From Lepus europaeus (lineage: Eukaryota > Chordata > Mammalia > Lagomorpha > Leporidae): a DNA stretch of 64,000 nucleotides. Made by a program: the position numbers and the translations under genes. Location: NCBI RefSeq assembly GCF_033115175.1, contig NC_084827.1, forward strand, positions 144,825,701 through 144,889,700. The letters run 5' to 3'. Shown here in pieces: positions 11,914 to 23,960 of the stretch (position 1 is its first letter; every line of letters begins with the position of its first letter). A model generated the notes under the pieces. The model saw nothing but the letters and a program-made list of their open reading frames with translations. It made no database searches and was not told where the DNA came from.

Positions 11914-12880
11914 AAAAATTACTTGTGCTCATGATTATAATTTATTTACCACCTTTGGTACTGACAGCTTCATTTTTGGTCATAACAAAACCTGAGATTT
12001 CTGCCTACATTTTTTACTGGATAAATCTTAATAATTTTATTTAGAAAATTTAATAACTCTGTAAGTTAAATAACATCTTCTTCAAAAATCACCCAGAACT
12101 TCTGACAGGTAGGTATTTTCCCAGATGCATGAGTCAGTAACATCAACCCTCTCAGAGACTGAGAGTCTTGGCAATTTTGCTGTCTTTATTTCTGGCACAT
12201 GTTAGACAATCTTTACTGAGACACTGCTCATTTCAAAGCTGTATTATATGGTCATACATTGTAGACATTTTAAGCCACAAATAGGGAAACAAATTCAACT
12301 AAAATTTCAATCCCACATGTGCTACTAACATCAACTGAAATGATAACTAAATAAAAGTTAAATTTTAGAAATATCAAGTATTGATGACTACTGATATTTC
12401 AGAATTCACTTGCCTGGTTGCTAAAATTTCTTTGAAAAGATATATTTTGATTCCAAAAATGTAAAAAATTTATGTGTTTTAAAAGCAAGGAAAGTAAGTT
12501 ATTGTTAAGCCTATCCCGTATAAACACTGCTCCAAATGTTAGTAGAATCCACTGGCTTATAGCAGTTCTCAATTTGGGGGTGGGGGTGAGGGCTGTCCCA
12601 GAATCCTTTCATTAAAAAATTTACTTAATAATTTATTTTTAAAATAAATTCATTACATGTTAACATAAATGATATTTTAAAATGAAAATGGTACTCTCCC
12701 AAATCAAAAATTTACTTAGGATTGCATTTTATACTTTTTTCCAAATCTCATAATTGTTTCCACATCCAATCTGATGCTGAAAAACTTCACTGAATATTCC
12801 TAAGAGAAAGACTTGAAGATGGCAGATTCTGTCTTATGAGCAATCCACAGAATAGTTTTGACCCCATGCACTCCCTTACA
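11914..12880. other. Non-repeat HYCC2 intron 1 sequence
   Basis: About 970 bp with no SINE, exon or other recognised element; a G-rich GGGGGTGGGGGTGAGGG at 12577 is the only notable run. Confidence 0.45.
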
Positions 12881-12893
12881 AGATCCCCAGACT

Positions 12894-13226
12894 GGGGCCG
12901 GCGCCATGGCACAGTAGGTTAATCCTCCGCCTGCGGCACCGGCATCCCATATGGGCACCAGTTCTAGTCCTGGCTGCTCCTCTTCCAATCCAGCTCTCTG
13001 CTGTGGCCTGAGAAAGCAGAAGAAGATAGCCCAGGGCCCCTGCACCCACATGGGAGACCTGGAAGAAGCTCCTGGCTCCTGGCTTCGGATCGACACAGCT
13101 CCAGCCGTTGCAGCCATTTGGGGAGTGAACCAATGGAAGGAAGATCTCTCTCTCTGTCTCTCCCTCTCACTGTCTGCAACTCTACCTCTCAAATAAATAA
13201 AATCTTAAAAAAAAAAAAAAAAAAAA
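12894..13226 (+). mobile_element. C SINE, with 13-bp target duplication
   Basis: AGATCCCCAGACT at 12881-12893 and 13227-13239. Head GGGGCCGGCGCCATGGCAC, TC-rich segment, AAATAAATAAAATC and A23 tail. Fresh-looking. Confidence 0.96.
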
Positions 13227-13269
13227 AGATCCCCAGACTACAGTTTGCTCATGGACTCTAGAGAGACAG

Positions 13270-13435
13270 AGTGCCTAGTTGAAGTCACTTACTAGCTATG
13301 TTTAAACCTTATTACCTCCCTAACTGGTTATACTGAAGTCCTCTGTGCCTTATTTCTCTCATTTCAAAACTGACGATAACAATGCCACCTACTTCACAGA
13401 GTTAGTATACACTTAGAACATTTTTTATCACAAGG
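13270..13435 (+). mobile_element. MIR fragment
   Basis: CACTTACTAGCTATG, TCTGTGCCTTATTTCTCTCA and ACTTCACAGAGTTAG follow the MIR core in order. Confidence 0.6.
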
Positions 13436-13471
13436 GTAATACTACATAAATGTTTGGTATGAATATTACAT

Positions 13472-13625
13472 AATTAATCTTCATGATTTCATGATACTAT
13501 GCACTGTGAAGTAGCCTCTTTTATTCTAATCAATAGATAGGAAAATGTAAATATAGTGAGGCTGAGTGACCTATACAAGTAGACACAGTCTAAGTGGCAG
13601 AGCTCATACTTGAATTTAACATCTA
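13472..13625 (-). mobile_element. MIR fragment, inverted relative to the one before
   Basis: TTAATCTTCATGATTTC, GAGGCTGAGTGACC and CTAAGTGGCAGAGCTCATAC match the complement of the MIR core. Confidence 0.6.
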
Positions 13626-13658
13626 CTTTAAAATCTAGAGTTGAAAAAGGCATTATTT

Positions 13659-13985
13659 GGGGACAACATTCTAGTGCAGTGGGTTAAATCACCACTTGCA
13701 GCACTTGCATCCCATGTGAGTACAGGTTCAAGTCCCAGCTGCTCCACTTCTGATCCAGCTCCCTGCTAATGTGTCTGGAAAAGCAACAGAAGATGGTCCA
13801 AGAAACCAGTGTTATGGTATAGCAGGTTGTATACCTCTGCCTGTAATGCCCTGTACCCATGTGGGAGACTCAGAAAAAGCTCCAGGCTCCTAGCTTTGGC
13901 CCAACTCTGCCATCCAGGCCATTTGAGGAGTGAGCCAGTGGATAAAAGATCTCTCTTTCTCTGACTTTCTAATAAATAAAATATA
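13659..13985 (+). mobile_element. Chimeric C SINE with a second head inside
   Basis: A first head at 13659 runs to AGAAGATGGTCCAAG (13801), then a second, diverged head (ACCAGTGTTATGGTATAGCA, 13806) joins straight to the middle and tail (GTGGGAGACTCAGAAAAAGC onward). Confidence 0.8.
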
Positions 13986-14030
13986 AAAAGAAAGAAAGGA
14001 AGAAAGTGAGGGAAGGAAGGAAGGAAGATA
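13986..14030 (+). repeat. (GAAA/GGAA)n microsatellite
   Basis: Purine-only A-tail expansion of the preceding SINE. Confidence 0.9.
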
Positions 14031-14279
14031 TGACCTTACCTTCATCTGAAAACTAAAATAATATTGGTCACAGAAAAAATTGCAAACATGTATTTCCTAA
14101 CTAGCTTCAGTATCTTAGTATGTAAAGGTAGGTATAAAACCCAGCTATAACGTAAGCTTTCTACTATACAACCAGACAATAGCAGATTCTGAAGATCATT
14201 TCTTCTACTATATATTATATCCACTCCATTAGTTGGTATGTGAAAACGATTATTTAAAAGTAAGAACTCAGCTGACAGG

Positions 14280-14555
14280 GGTAAGCATTTGGTGCAGCAG
14301 TTAAGCCACCACACTCCTTTTGGAGTGCCTAGGTTTGAGTCCTGGCTGTTTCCAATTCTAGCTTCCTGCTAGCGGGCACTCTAGGAGGAAGCAGTGATGG
14401 TTCAAGTAGTGAAGTACCTACCATCCGTATGAGACACCTGGATTGAGTTCTAGGCTGCTGCCATCAGCCTGGCCCACCCCAGCTACTGCAGCCATCTGGA
14501 AGTGAATCAGTGGGTGATAGATATCTCTGTCTCTATGCTTTAAAAACAAAAAGAA
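14280..14555 (+). mobile_element. Old C SINE
   Basis: GGGGTAAGCATTTGGTGCAG head, GGAAGCAGTGATGG middle, ends at a CTTTAAAAACAAAAAG tail. Confidence 0.83.
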
Positions 14556-14780
14556 AGCTTCAAGCTGATATTCAATCATGCAGCTCAATTTAGACCCATA
14601 CTGCCTCACTTCCAGAGATTAAAACAAAGTAGAGACAGAAAATAATGAACACATCTTTCATAGATTATTATAGAAATACTATCAATATAATTATTAAATT
14701 CGGAGGACAATTTGGAGGCATTTTGTAAGGAGGTAAAGTATTGACATTATTTATACATTCTTTCAATTAATATTTCTTTC

Positions 14781-15113
14781 TTTTTTTTTTTTTTAAAGAT
14801 TTATTTGAAAGGTAGTTTCAAAGGCAGAAGCAGAGGGGGGGGGGGTCTTCCATCTGCTAGGTCACTCCTCAAATAGCAGCAATGAATGGAGCTGAGCCAA
14901 TCTGAAGCTAGGAGCCTGGAGCTTCTTCTGGGTCTCCCACATGGGTGCAGGGGCCCAAGGACTTGGGCCATCGTCTACTGCTTTCCCAGACCAGAGCAGA
15001 GAGCTAGATCAGAAGCGGAGCAGCTGGGACTTGAACCGGCACTCATACAGGATGCTAGCACTGCAGGGGGTGGCTTCACCCGCTATGCCACAGTGTGCCA
15101 CAGTGTCGGCCCC
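14781..15113 (-). mobile_element. C SINE, standard subtype
   Basis: T14 then AAAGATTTATTTGAAAGG; G11 run at 14836-14846; head ends GTGTCGGCCCC with CCACAGTGTG duplicated inside. Confidence 0.92.
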
Positions 15114-15422
15114 AATCAACTGATATTTCTTGAATACCAATTGTATGCTGGGCACTAAGATGCTAAAGATACAAAAGTGAGTAAAACTAACCACACAATA
15201 AGTGCTCTCGAGGGTTTCTAGTAGATCAAAATTACTAGCTAAACAAAGCTATTAAATTATTAAGGCAACATACAAAATAGCCAATAATAGTTTACTGCAG
15301 CAAAATTTTAAACTTGGTCAACAACTCTGAAGAAACTTTAAAACCTAAGTCAAAACTTATGCATTTAAGACATGCTATTATTGTAAAAACTAAATTTCTT
15401 ATAAAAAAAAAAAAAAGCTAAA
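15114..15422. other. AT-rich; possible old repeat at 15125-15230
   Basis: TTCTTGAATACCAATTGTATG with GGGCACTAAGATGC resembles the start of a common old mammalian repeat; unassigned. Confidence 0.35.
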
Positions 15423-15620
15423 GCTGCATTGTTTAATGGAACAGCTACTGGTCACAAATGGTTATTTAAAATAATTAAATGAAATTAAAAATTTAAAGAT
15501 TCAATCCCTTAGCTACACCACCCACATATCAAGTGCCCAGCAGCGACACGCAGCTAGTTTTTCAGACTGGACTGCACAGATACAGAACACAGCTACCATC
15601 ACAGAAGTTCTAATGGGCAT
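15423..15620 (+). mobile_element. hAT-like nonautonomous DNA transposon remnant
   Basis: GGTTATTTAAAATAATTAAA, ATATCAAGTGCCCAGCAG and GACTGGACTGCACAGATAC share order and motifs with the larger element at 49955-51388. Confidence 0.5.
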
Positions 15621-16348
15621 AACTGATTTAAATGTAGCCAGTAATGCATTATGCTGAATAAATTCAATAAATGTAAGTTTAGGTAACAAAGTTTTTTAAA
15701 ACACAATTATTGAAAAAAGGAATATTTCAAAGACAATAAATGAGATGTGATTATTTAGGTTAAATTTTTTAATAAATAGGAAAAATAAAACATTACCAAA
15801 AATGCTAATGTATTTAACTACATGGGAAATAGATTCTTTTATTTTTAAAAAAGTTAAAGACTTGGTTTTACCTGTATTAAAGGTCAATTTTCTAAAGGAG
15901 GAGGTGGCAGAGGAATGAGGCAGAGTTCAATTGTGGAATTCATTTGTTGAGAGTTAAATATTTTCCAGCTCTATAAAAATACAAATGTAAAACTGTGAAA
16001 TATTGAAATAGTATTCTGAAGAAGGTAGCATCAAAAAGAAACAGTTTTAATAAGATATTTATAATACAAGTTAGTTTTTAAAAATAATTATGGATCCAAA
16101 ATTTCCCATAAGCAATATATTTAAGTACCTTTATCAAATCTAATAAACATATTTTAGAAACAAAAAGAACCTGAATTTTAGTTCCAAATTTGCCATTAAA
16201 TTATCTGAAAGACCTTTAGGTAGATTACTTAAATTATTCAGAGCCTCACTTGAATAATTTATAAAATTTAGTCCCTGCTAAACAAAAATTCTATGACTAA
16301 CTTTTGAAACATGATACAATGATCTCTTCCTCATATACACACACATTA
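15621..16348. other. AT-rich; weak MIR-like segment at 16165-16275
   Basis: GACCTTTAGGTAGATTACTTAA followed by AGAGCCTCACTTGA is MIR-like. Nothing else recognised. Confidence 0.35.
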
Positions 16349-16362
16349 AAAAAACTCTTCAT

Positions 16363-16669
16363 GGGGCCGGTGCTGTGGTACAGTGGGTTAAAGCCACAGC
16401 TTGCAACACTGGCATCCCATATAGGCACTGGTTTGAGTCCCAGCTGCTCCACTTCCAATCCAGCTCCTGGCTAACGCACATGGAAAAAGTAGCGGAAGAT
16501 GCCCCAAGTGCTTAGGACCTTGCATCCACGTGGGAGACTTGGAAGAAGCTCCTTGCTTCCGATCAGCTCAGCTCTAGCCGTTGTGACCATTTGGGGAGTG
16601 AACCAGCAGATGGAAGACCTCTCTGTCTCTACCTCTCTCTGTAACACTTTCAAATAAATTTAAAAATTA
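16363..16669 (+). mobile_element. C SINE, standard subtype
   Basis: Flanked by AAACTCTTCAT on both sides. Head GGGGCCGGTGCTGTGGTACA, ends CAAATAAATTTAAAAATT. Confidence 0.95.
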
Positions 16670-16742
16670 AGAAACTCTTCATTGAAATTTTTAATATACA
16701 GTATAAAAATCAAGCTTAAATACGTATCAAAGGCTACAAATC

Positions 16743-17062
16743 TTTTTTTTTTTTTTTTTTTGGACAGGCAGAGTGGACAGTGAGAGAGAGAGACAGAGAG
16801 AAAGGTCTTCCTTTGCCGTTGGTTCACCCTCCAATGGCCACTGCGGCCGGTGCACCGCAAGGGCCAGGTGCTTCTCCTAATCTTCCATGGGGTGCAGGGC
16901 CCAAGCACTTGGGCCATCCTCCACTGCACTCCCGGGCCATAGCAGAGAGCTGGCCTAGAAGAGGGGCAACCAGGACAGAATCCAGCGCCCCAACCGGGAC
17001 TAGAACCCGGTGTGCTGGCGCCGCTAGGCGGAGGATTAGCCTGTTGAGCCACGGCACCGGCC
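16743..17062 (-). mobile_element. C SINE, young subtype
   Basis: ACAAATC flanks both ends. T20 run, GGACAGGCAGAGTGGACAGTG; lacks part of the CpG-rich block and the first half of the CCAGGAGCCAGG motif. Confidence 0.95.
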
Positions 17063-17069
17063 ACAAATC

Positions 17070-17395
17070 ATTTTTTTTAAATAATTATTTTATTTATTTG
17101 AAAGACAGAATTACAGAGAGGCAGAGCCAGAGAGAGAGGAAGGTCTTCCATCCGCTGGTTCACTCCCCAAATGGTCACAACGGCCAGAGCTGAGCTGATC
17201 TGAAGCCAGGAGCCTCTTCTGAGTCTCCCACATGGGTGCAGGGGCTTAAGGACTTAGGCCACCTTCTGCTGCTTTCCCAGGCCATAACAGGGAACTGGAC
17301 TGGAAGTGGAGCAGCCAGAACTCAAACCGGTGCTCATATGGGATGCTGGTGCTGCAGGTCAGGGCTTTAACCTGCTGCGCCACAGCACAGGCTCC
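17070..17395 (-). mobile_element. C SINE, standard subtype
   Basis: AAATAATTATTTTATTTATTTG to CACAGCACAGGCTCC. Follows the young copy by 8 bp. Confidence 0.93.
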
Positions 17396-17460
17396 TATAA
17401 GTAATTTTTGAGAAGTTTCACATACATGAAAATTATTACTTAAGGGGAAAAAAAAAAACA

Positions 17461-17742
17461 GGGACCAGCGCTGTGGCATAGTAGGTTAAGCATCTTCCTG
17501 CAGCAGAATCCCATATGGGCCCTGGTTCATGTCCCAGCTGCTTCTCTTCCAATCCAGCTCTCTGCTTATTCCTTATGGCCTATAATATGGCCCAAGTGCT
17601 TGGGACCCTGCACTTACCTGGGGGGCCTGGAGGAAGCTCCTGGCTCTTGGCTTCACATCAGCCCAGCTCCAGCAGTTGTGGCCATCTGGGGAGGGAACCA
17701 GTGGATGGAAGGCCTCTCTGTCTCTCAAGTAAATAAATAAAC
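17461..17742 (+). mobile_element. C SINE, standard subtype, tail used as target by the next copy
   Basis: GGGACCAGCGCTGTGGCATA head to AAGTAAATAAATAAAC tail. Confidence 0.92.
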
Positions 17743-18080
17743 TTTTTTTTTTTTTGACAGGCAGAGTGGACAGTGAGAGAGAGACAGAGAGAAAGGTCTT
17801 CCTTTTGCCGTTGGTTCACCCTCCAATGGCCGCCGTGGTAGCGCGCTGCGGCCGACGCACCGCGCTGATCCGATGGCAGGAGCCAGGTGCTTCTCCTGGT
17901 CTCCCATGGGGTGCAGGGCCCAAGCACTTGGGCCATCCTCCACTGCACTCCCTGGCCACAGCAGAGAGCTGGCCTGGAAGAGGGGCAACCGGGACAGGAT
18001 CGGTGCCCCGACCGGGACTAGAACCCGGTGTGCCGGCGCCGCAAGGCAGAGGATTAGCCTAGTGAGCCGTGGCGCCGGCC
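17743..18080 (-). mobile_element. C SINE, young subtype, inserted in a SINE tail
   Basis: AATAAAC at 17736-17742 and 18081-18087. Full head GCCGTGGCGCCGGCC; nearly identical to the copies at 2057, 31487 and 60024. Confidence 0.96.
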
Positions 18081-18109
18081 AATAAACCTTTTTTTAAAAT
18101 GAACATTCT

Positions 18110-18371
18110 ATTATTTAAAATATTATTTGAAAAATTTGGTTCACTATGCCAAATGCCCACAACTGCCAGGCTAATGGCAGAAGCCAGGAATTCAATCTGG
18201 GACTGCCACATGGGTGGCAGAAACACAAGTACTCGAGCCATCATCTGCTGCCTCCCAGAGTGCACATAGCAGGAAGCTGAAATGCAAAGCTGGGACTCCA
18301 AGCCAGGCACTCTGATGTGGGGATCCAATCATTTCAAGCAGCAACTTAACTGCTGCACCAAATACTGCCCC
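18110..18371 (-). mobile_element. Old C SINE
   Basis: TTATTTGAAAAATTTGGTTC through CACATGGGTGGCAGAAAC to AAATACTGCCCC. Confidence 0.82.
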
Positions 18372-18467
18372 TGTTTCTTAAGTATCTGACATAAAAACAC
18401 ATTAAGTATTCTGGTCAGAAAGAATTATTTTCAATTGGCTAAAAATGGAGACTTTTTTAAGAAACTT

Positions 18468-18767
18468 TTTTTTTTTTTTGGACAGGCAGAGTTAGTGAGA
18501 GAGAGAGACAGAGAGAAAGGTCTTCTTTCCGTTTGTTCACCCCCCAAATGGCCACTACACCCCGATTTGAAGCCAGGAGCTTCCTCCTGGACTCCCATGC
18601 GGGTGCAGGTCCCAAGCACTTGAGCCATCCTCCACTGCACTCCCGGGCCACAGCAGAGAGCTGGACTAGAAGAGGAGCTACCGGGACAGAACTGGCGCCC
18701 CAACTGGGACTAGAACCCGGTGTGCCAGGGCCAAGGGGAGGATTAGCCTAGTTAGCCGGGGCTAGAA
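18468..18767 (-). mobile_element. C SINE, GACAGGCAGAGTTAGTGAG subtype
   Basis: T11 run and GGACAGGCAGAG at the start; ends with a degraded AGTTAGCCGGGGCTAG head. Confidence 0.9.
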
Positions 18768-18989
18768 GCGTTTTTTAGAAAGGAATTTTCATGTATTTGC
18801 TGACCACATTACACCCTATTTCTTTGATTCAAAGTTGCATCAGTTTAAAAAAATCTGCAATATTTAAAAAACATTAAAATATGTTCATTAACAAAATAAA
18901 TTACATTAGCATTGTAAAAGCTTCAGTATTTTTTAAACTGGAGATTCGTCAAAACTCCCTACTCTAACCACAGCAGCTGACTTTTTGTC

Positions 18990-19396
18990 TCACTTTTTTT
19001 TTTAGTTTTTTATTAATTTATTTGAGAGGTAGAGTTACAGACAGAGAAACAGAGAAAGGTCTTTATTTCTTAAATAAACACAAAAAGCTATAACCAAAAC
19101 AAAACAAACTGATAAAATGGACTACATTAAATCTGCCATCAAAAGATAGATTTAGAAAGGTCTTCTATCCACTGGTTCACTCTCCAAATGGCCACAATGG
19201 CTGGAGCTGGGCCTATCTGAAGCCAGGAGCTTCCTGTGGGTCTCCCACGTGGTTGCAGGGGCCCAAGCACCTGGGACATCCTCTACTGCTTTCCCAGGCC
19301 ATAGCAGAGAGCTGGATCAGGGGAGGAACAGCTGGGACACAAACTGGCACCTACATGGATGCCGGGGCCACAGAGGTTTAGCCTACTTTGCCTCTC
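18990..19396 (-). mobile_element. C SINE interrupted by a 90-bp copied insert
   Basis: Parts 18990-19063 and 19154-19396 form one SINE. The break carries an 11-bp repeat AGAAAGGTCTT (19053-19063, 19154-19164) around sequence copied from about 6 kb downstream. Confidence 0.9.
19064..19159 (+). repeat. Templated insert, 95/96 identical to 25039-25134
   Basis: Starts TATTTCTTAAATAAACAC and ends ATAGATTTAGAAAG. The only difference from the downstream L1 copy that I see is C against T at 19079. Same orientation. It sits inside a C SINE that has no other reason to carry L1 ORF2 sequence. Confidence 0.95.
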
Positions 19397-19403
19397 CCAA
19401 CCT

Positions 19404-19687
19404 TTTTTTAAAAGTTTATTTATTTGAAAGGCAGAATTACAGAGGGGGTGGGGGGGAAGCTTCCATTCCCTGGTTCACTCCCCAGATGGCCACAGATGGG
19501 CCAGGCCAAAGCCAGAAGCCTGGAACTTCATCCAGGTCTCCCACATAGGTGGCAGGGTCCCAAGTAGTTGAGCCATCATTGTTGCTTTCCCAGGTGCATT
19601 AGCAGGAAGCTGGATCAGAAGTGGAGTAGCTGGGAGGATGCTGGTATCATAGGTGGCTTAACTGACTGTGATACAACTCCAGCCCCC
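19404..19687 (-). mobile_element. C SINE, standard subtype, old
   Basis: TAAAAGTTTATTTATTTGAAAG to CAACTCCAGCCCCC. G-rich GGGGGTGGGGGGG in the tail region. Confidence 0.88.
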
Positions 19688-20375
19688 AACTTTTCATCTC
19701 TTATACACTGGGATTTCATGTGAGATTTTCTTTTTATGAAGATTTTACAGTGGGGAGAAATCTTGAAAAGGACATACAGAATTCTGGAAATATACATTAG
19801 ACACTGATAACACTTTGGAAAGAGGTACATGAGATCAAGAAAACTGGGTGGGAATGAGATTGACCATCTTGAAGCATCAAGAGAAATGCCAGATTTTTGA
19901 AGAAGTATAGGCAAGTAAGCTAGAGAGCTATGCTCTAGAAATGGGTCTTCCACAATTTTTCAGGGCTAAGGAGACACATACTCATAGTGATAAATAAATA
20001 TAAAAACCTAGGGTAAATGAAAGGAAAACTGAGTTTCATTAAACTTTAACAAACTAAACCAACTTAATCTCTGATGGGAGGTAATCAGTCCTTCACACAT
20101 TTGTGCAACAGAGAACATTGGAAACCCTATCAAGAATATAACACTATCTGGAGTCCCTATGGGGTTCTTTATATAAAAAGTCTGGCAACAACAAAAAGAA
20201 AATATGACCAATAAGTAGAAGAAAACTAGACAAAGGAATCAGATCCACAGATAATCCAGTAATGGAGCTAACATACAAGGAAAATTATTAAAATTTCTAG
20301 TTAACATAATTAAAAGTGAAATATTAATGAAAAAAAGATCATCTCACTAATGAATTAGGATCAATGAAAGAAAAA
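19688..20375. other. AT-rich; possible L1 remnant at 20230-20375
   Basis: CAGATCCACAGATAATCCAG to AATTAGGATCAATGAAAG has the A-rich character of old L1 ORF1. The rest is unassigned. Confidence 0.3.
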
Positions 20376-20700
20376 TTTTTTTTTTACAGTCAGAGTTAGA
20401 CAGTGAGAGAGAGAGACAGAGAGAAAGGTCTTCCTTTTCCATTGGTTCACCCTCCAAATGGCTGATATGGCCGGCACATTGCACTAATCCCAAGCCAGGA
20501 GCCAGGTGCTTCCTCCTGGTCTCCCATGAGGGTGCAGGGCCCAAGCATTTGGGCCATCCTCCACTGCCTTCCTGGGCCACAGCAGAGAGCTGGACTGGAA
20601 GAGGAGCAACTGGGACAGAACCGACGCCTCAACTGGGACTAGAACCCGGGGCTGCTGGCGCTGCAGCTGGAGGATTAGCTACTGAGCTGCGGCACCAGCT
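20376..20700 (-). mobile_element. C SINE, GTTAGACAGTGAG subtype
   Basis: TTTTTTTTTACAGTCAGAG to CTGCGGCACCAGCT. Confidence 0.92.
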
Positions 20701-20705
20701 GAAAA

Positions 20706-20938
20706 TAATTTTTAAATGTTTATTTAAACATTTTTATTTAGAGAGAGATCTTCCACCCACTGGAAGAATGCCCACAACAGCTAGAGTTGAACAAGGCCAA
20801 AGCCAGGAGCCAGGAACTCCATCTGAGTCTCTCAATGGCAAATGGGAAGTGAGCCAGCAGATGGAAGATTTTTTCTCTCACACCACCCTACCCTACCATG
20901 TAACTCTGACTTTCAAATAAAAAATAGATAAATCTTAA
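20706..20938. repeat. Two C SINE tail halves fused head to head
   Basis: 20706-20846 is in minus orientation (TTATTTAGAGAGAGATCTTC onward) and 20848-20938 is in plus orientation (GTGAGCCAGCAGATGGAAG to AATAGATAAATCTT). Both tails point outward and no head is present. Confidence 0.8.
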
Positions 20939-22839
20939 AAAAAGGAAGAAATCCTAAGATTTAAGATGCTCTGCTAACTCCAAGCAGGATATATTAAAAG
21001 AAAACCACCCTTAAGAAAGACATCATCAAAGTAAAGAGGGAGGGAAAAAAATCATAAAAGCATTCATCGGGTGGGGAGGAACTTATCCTTAAAAAAATCT
21101 GACAGATTTCGCAAATAATAGGAGCTAGAATACAACAGAATGACACTGCTAAAGGCCAAAAAGAAAATAACTGCTAATCTAGAATACCATACCCAACAAA
21201 AATTAAGGTGAAATAAAAATGTTTGCAAAAAAAATAATACTGAGGAAATTTCTCATCAGTAAGCTTGTACTAAAAGAAAATTAAGGGAGTTATTCAGGCA
21301 GAAGGGAATCATTCTTGATTATAAACACAAAAAGACAGGAAGGAATAAATAATATCAAATATGGTAATTATGTAAGGAAATAAGTTAGCTGTTCAAAACA
21401 ATAACTGAAATGTCTGCTGAGGTTTAAAGGTTCTCAGATTTTAGTAGTTATAATAAAATCATTTGTATTACACTATAGTAATGAAATAATTTTTATGATA
21501 ACCATTAAAACCAAGTATCAAGTTAGAGAAAAAATGTAATATTTAATCTAAAAGTCGGCAAGAAAGTATAAAAGAAATAACAGATGGGCCAAATGGTAAA
21601 CAATAAAATTATCATATAAACACAACTTTAAGAGTAATTATATTAAATTATAGATAAAATACTTCAACTAAAAGACTAAGCTTGCCAGACTGAATTAAAC
21701 AAAGAGAAGCATAGTCCTTAAAAAGAACACACTTTAAATATGTTCACAGAAAAACTGAAAGTAGAGGATGAAAAAAAAATACATGTAAATTAACCAAAAG
21801 AAAACTGATATATTCTGTCACTTTCAAAGAAAAATGAAGCTAAGGCAAGAATCCTTATCATAGACAAAAGGTCTGTTAAACCATAATGGTAAATGGCATC
21901 CAATAATCTCAAAAATATGTAAAGAAAAAATTAACAGATTTAAATGGAGAAACTGACAAAATCATAGCATAGTTGGAGACCTTAACACACCTTCTCAGCA
22001 GCTGACATAACCAAAACTCAGTAAGATCTGGACAATGACCTAAACACTTGACCTAAATGACCAATGCAGAATACTGTACTCAGCAACAACAAAATTCTCA
22101 TTCTTTTCAAAAGTATATATAACACTTATCAAAACTAAGCACATACTGGGCCATAAGAAAAGTCCCAGCACACTTAAAACAAGATGACACTATATACACT
22201 GTATTTTCTAACCACAACAAAAGTAAGCTAGAAATCACTGACGACAGAGACAACATTAAACAAAAACCTACAAAAACAGAAACCACCTGAAAATTTAAAA
22301 TTACATTTCCATATAGTCTATGGGTCAAAGAGAAAAATCAGAACAGAAATTAGAAAATATGCTGAACTGAGTACTAATGAATACAACACATCAAAACTTG
22401 TGAGATGCAGCTGCAGCCTGAACTGCAAACGCAGGCAGTCTTCGCTTCTCAGTAAGTAGTCAGAACAGCAAATCAATGAAACAGAAAATAAGCAGACCGT
22501 TAAGAAAAATCAACAAAGCCAAAAATTGGTTCTTTGAAAAGATTAATAAAATTGATAACCCCCTAACAATACTGATTAGGAAAAAGGAAAACCACAAATT
22601 ATTCCAGAATTTTTAGACATCAAAGGTAATAAGCTTTATGCCAATAAACATGACAGCATGAAATGAAAATATTTCTTGAAAACTACAAATTATAATATTG
22701 ATAGAAAAGAATATCCAAACAGCCATAAAGTATAAAAGAAATAGGCTGTTATTAAAATTGTTTCCTTCAAGAAAATCTCCAGTGCAGATAGTTTCACCAG
22801 TGAATTCTTCTAAACAATTAGGGAAGAAATAATAGCAAC

Positions 22840-23176
22840 GGGGCCAGCACTGTGGCGTAGCAGGTAATGCTGCCACCTTCAGTGCTGGTATCTCATATTG
22901 GTGCTGGTTCAAGTCCCTGCTGCTCCACTTCCAATCCAGTTCTCTGCTGTGCCCTGGGAAAGCAGTAGAAAATGGCCCAAGTGCTCGGGCCCCTGAACCC
23001 ACGTGGAAAACCCAGAAGAAGTTCCTGGCTCCTGGCTTTGATCAGCTTGGTTTCAACCATTGTGGCCAACTAGGGAATGAACCAGTGAATGGAAGACCTC
23101 TCTCTCTCTATGTGCATTTCCTTCTTTCTCTGTGTAACTCTGACTTTCAAATAAATAAATCTTAAAAAAAAAAAAT
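22840..23176 (+). mobile_element. C SINE inserted in the old L1
   Basis: GGGGCCAGCACTGTGGCGTA head; tail AAATAAATAAATCTTAAAAA. Diverged flanks AATAATAGCAAC / AATAACAGCAGC. Confidence 0.94.
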
Positions 23177-23960
23177 AACAGCAGCAAATCTGTACAATGT
23201 CTTTCATTGAACAGAAAATAACAGAATACTTTCTAATTCTTTTTAAGAATGAGTACAACCATTTTGTCAAAAATTGACATGACTATTATAAGGAAGGAAA
23301 ACAGGTAAATCTCTCTCATGAACACAGATGCAAAAGAAATTAATGCATTATTAAGTAAAATCTACCACTGTATATTAAATATATATAGAAAAGAATTTAT
23401 TCCAGGGATATAATAGTTCAGGAAACAGATCATATGATCATGATCATCCAAATAGGTAAGAAAAAGCATGTGCCAAAATTCAGTACCCATTCATTAAACC
23501 TATTAGAAAATTCACAACGAACAGCCTACAGCAAATACCAGAGTCAATAGTAAAGTATTGAAAACTTACCCTCTGAGGTTGAAAACAAGACAGAGATGAC
23601 CACTATCAGCACTTCTATTCAACATTGTACTGGAGGGCCTAGCTAGTACAGCAAGGCAAGAAAAAAAACACAAATAAGGACTAGAAAGGAAGAAATGTCA
23701 TTATTCATAGAGGATATGATTATGTCCCAAAAAAGTCCAAAAGATTTTTAGACTAATTTGAATAAATGATTTGTCTAGATTTCTGCATAATGAACACACA
23801 AAAATCAATTATGCTTCTATAAATCAGCCACAATTTTTTTAAAAAAGAACTTATCTCAACAGCATTTTAAAAAACAAGAAATCTAACATAAGATGTATAA
23901 GACCTCTACACTGAAAATTAGAAAATATTTTTGAGAGAAATTAAGGAAGACATAAATATA

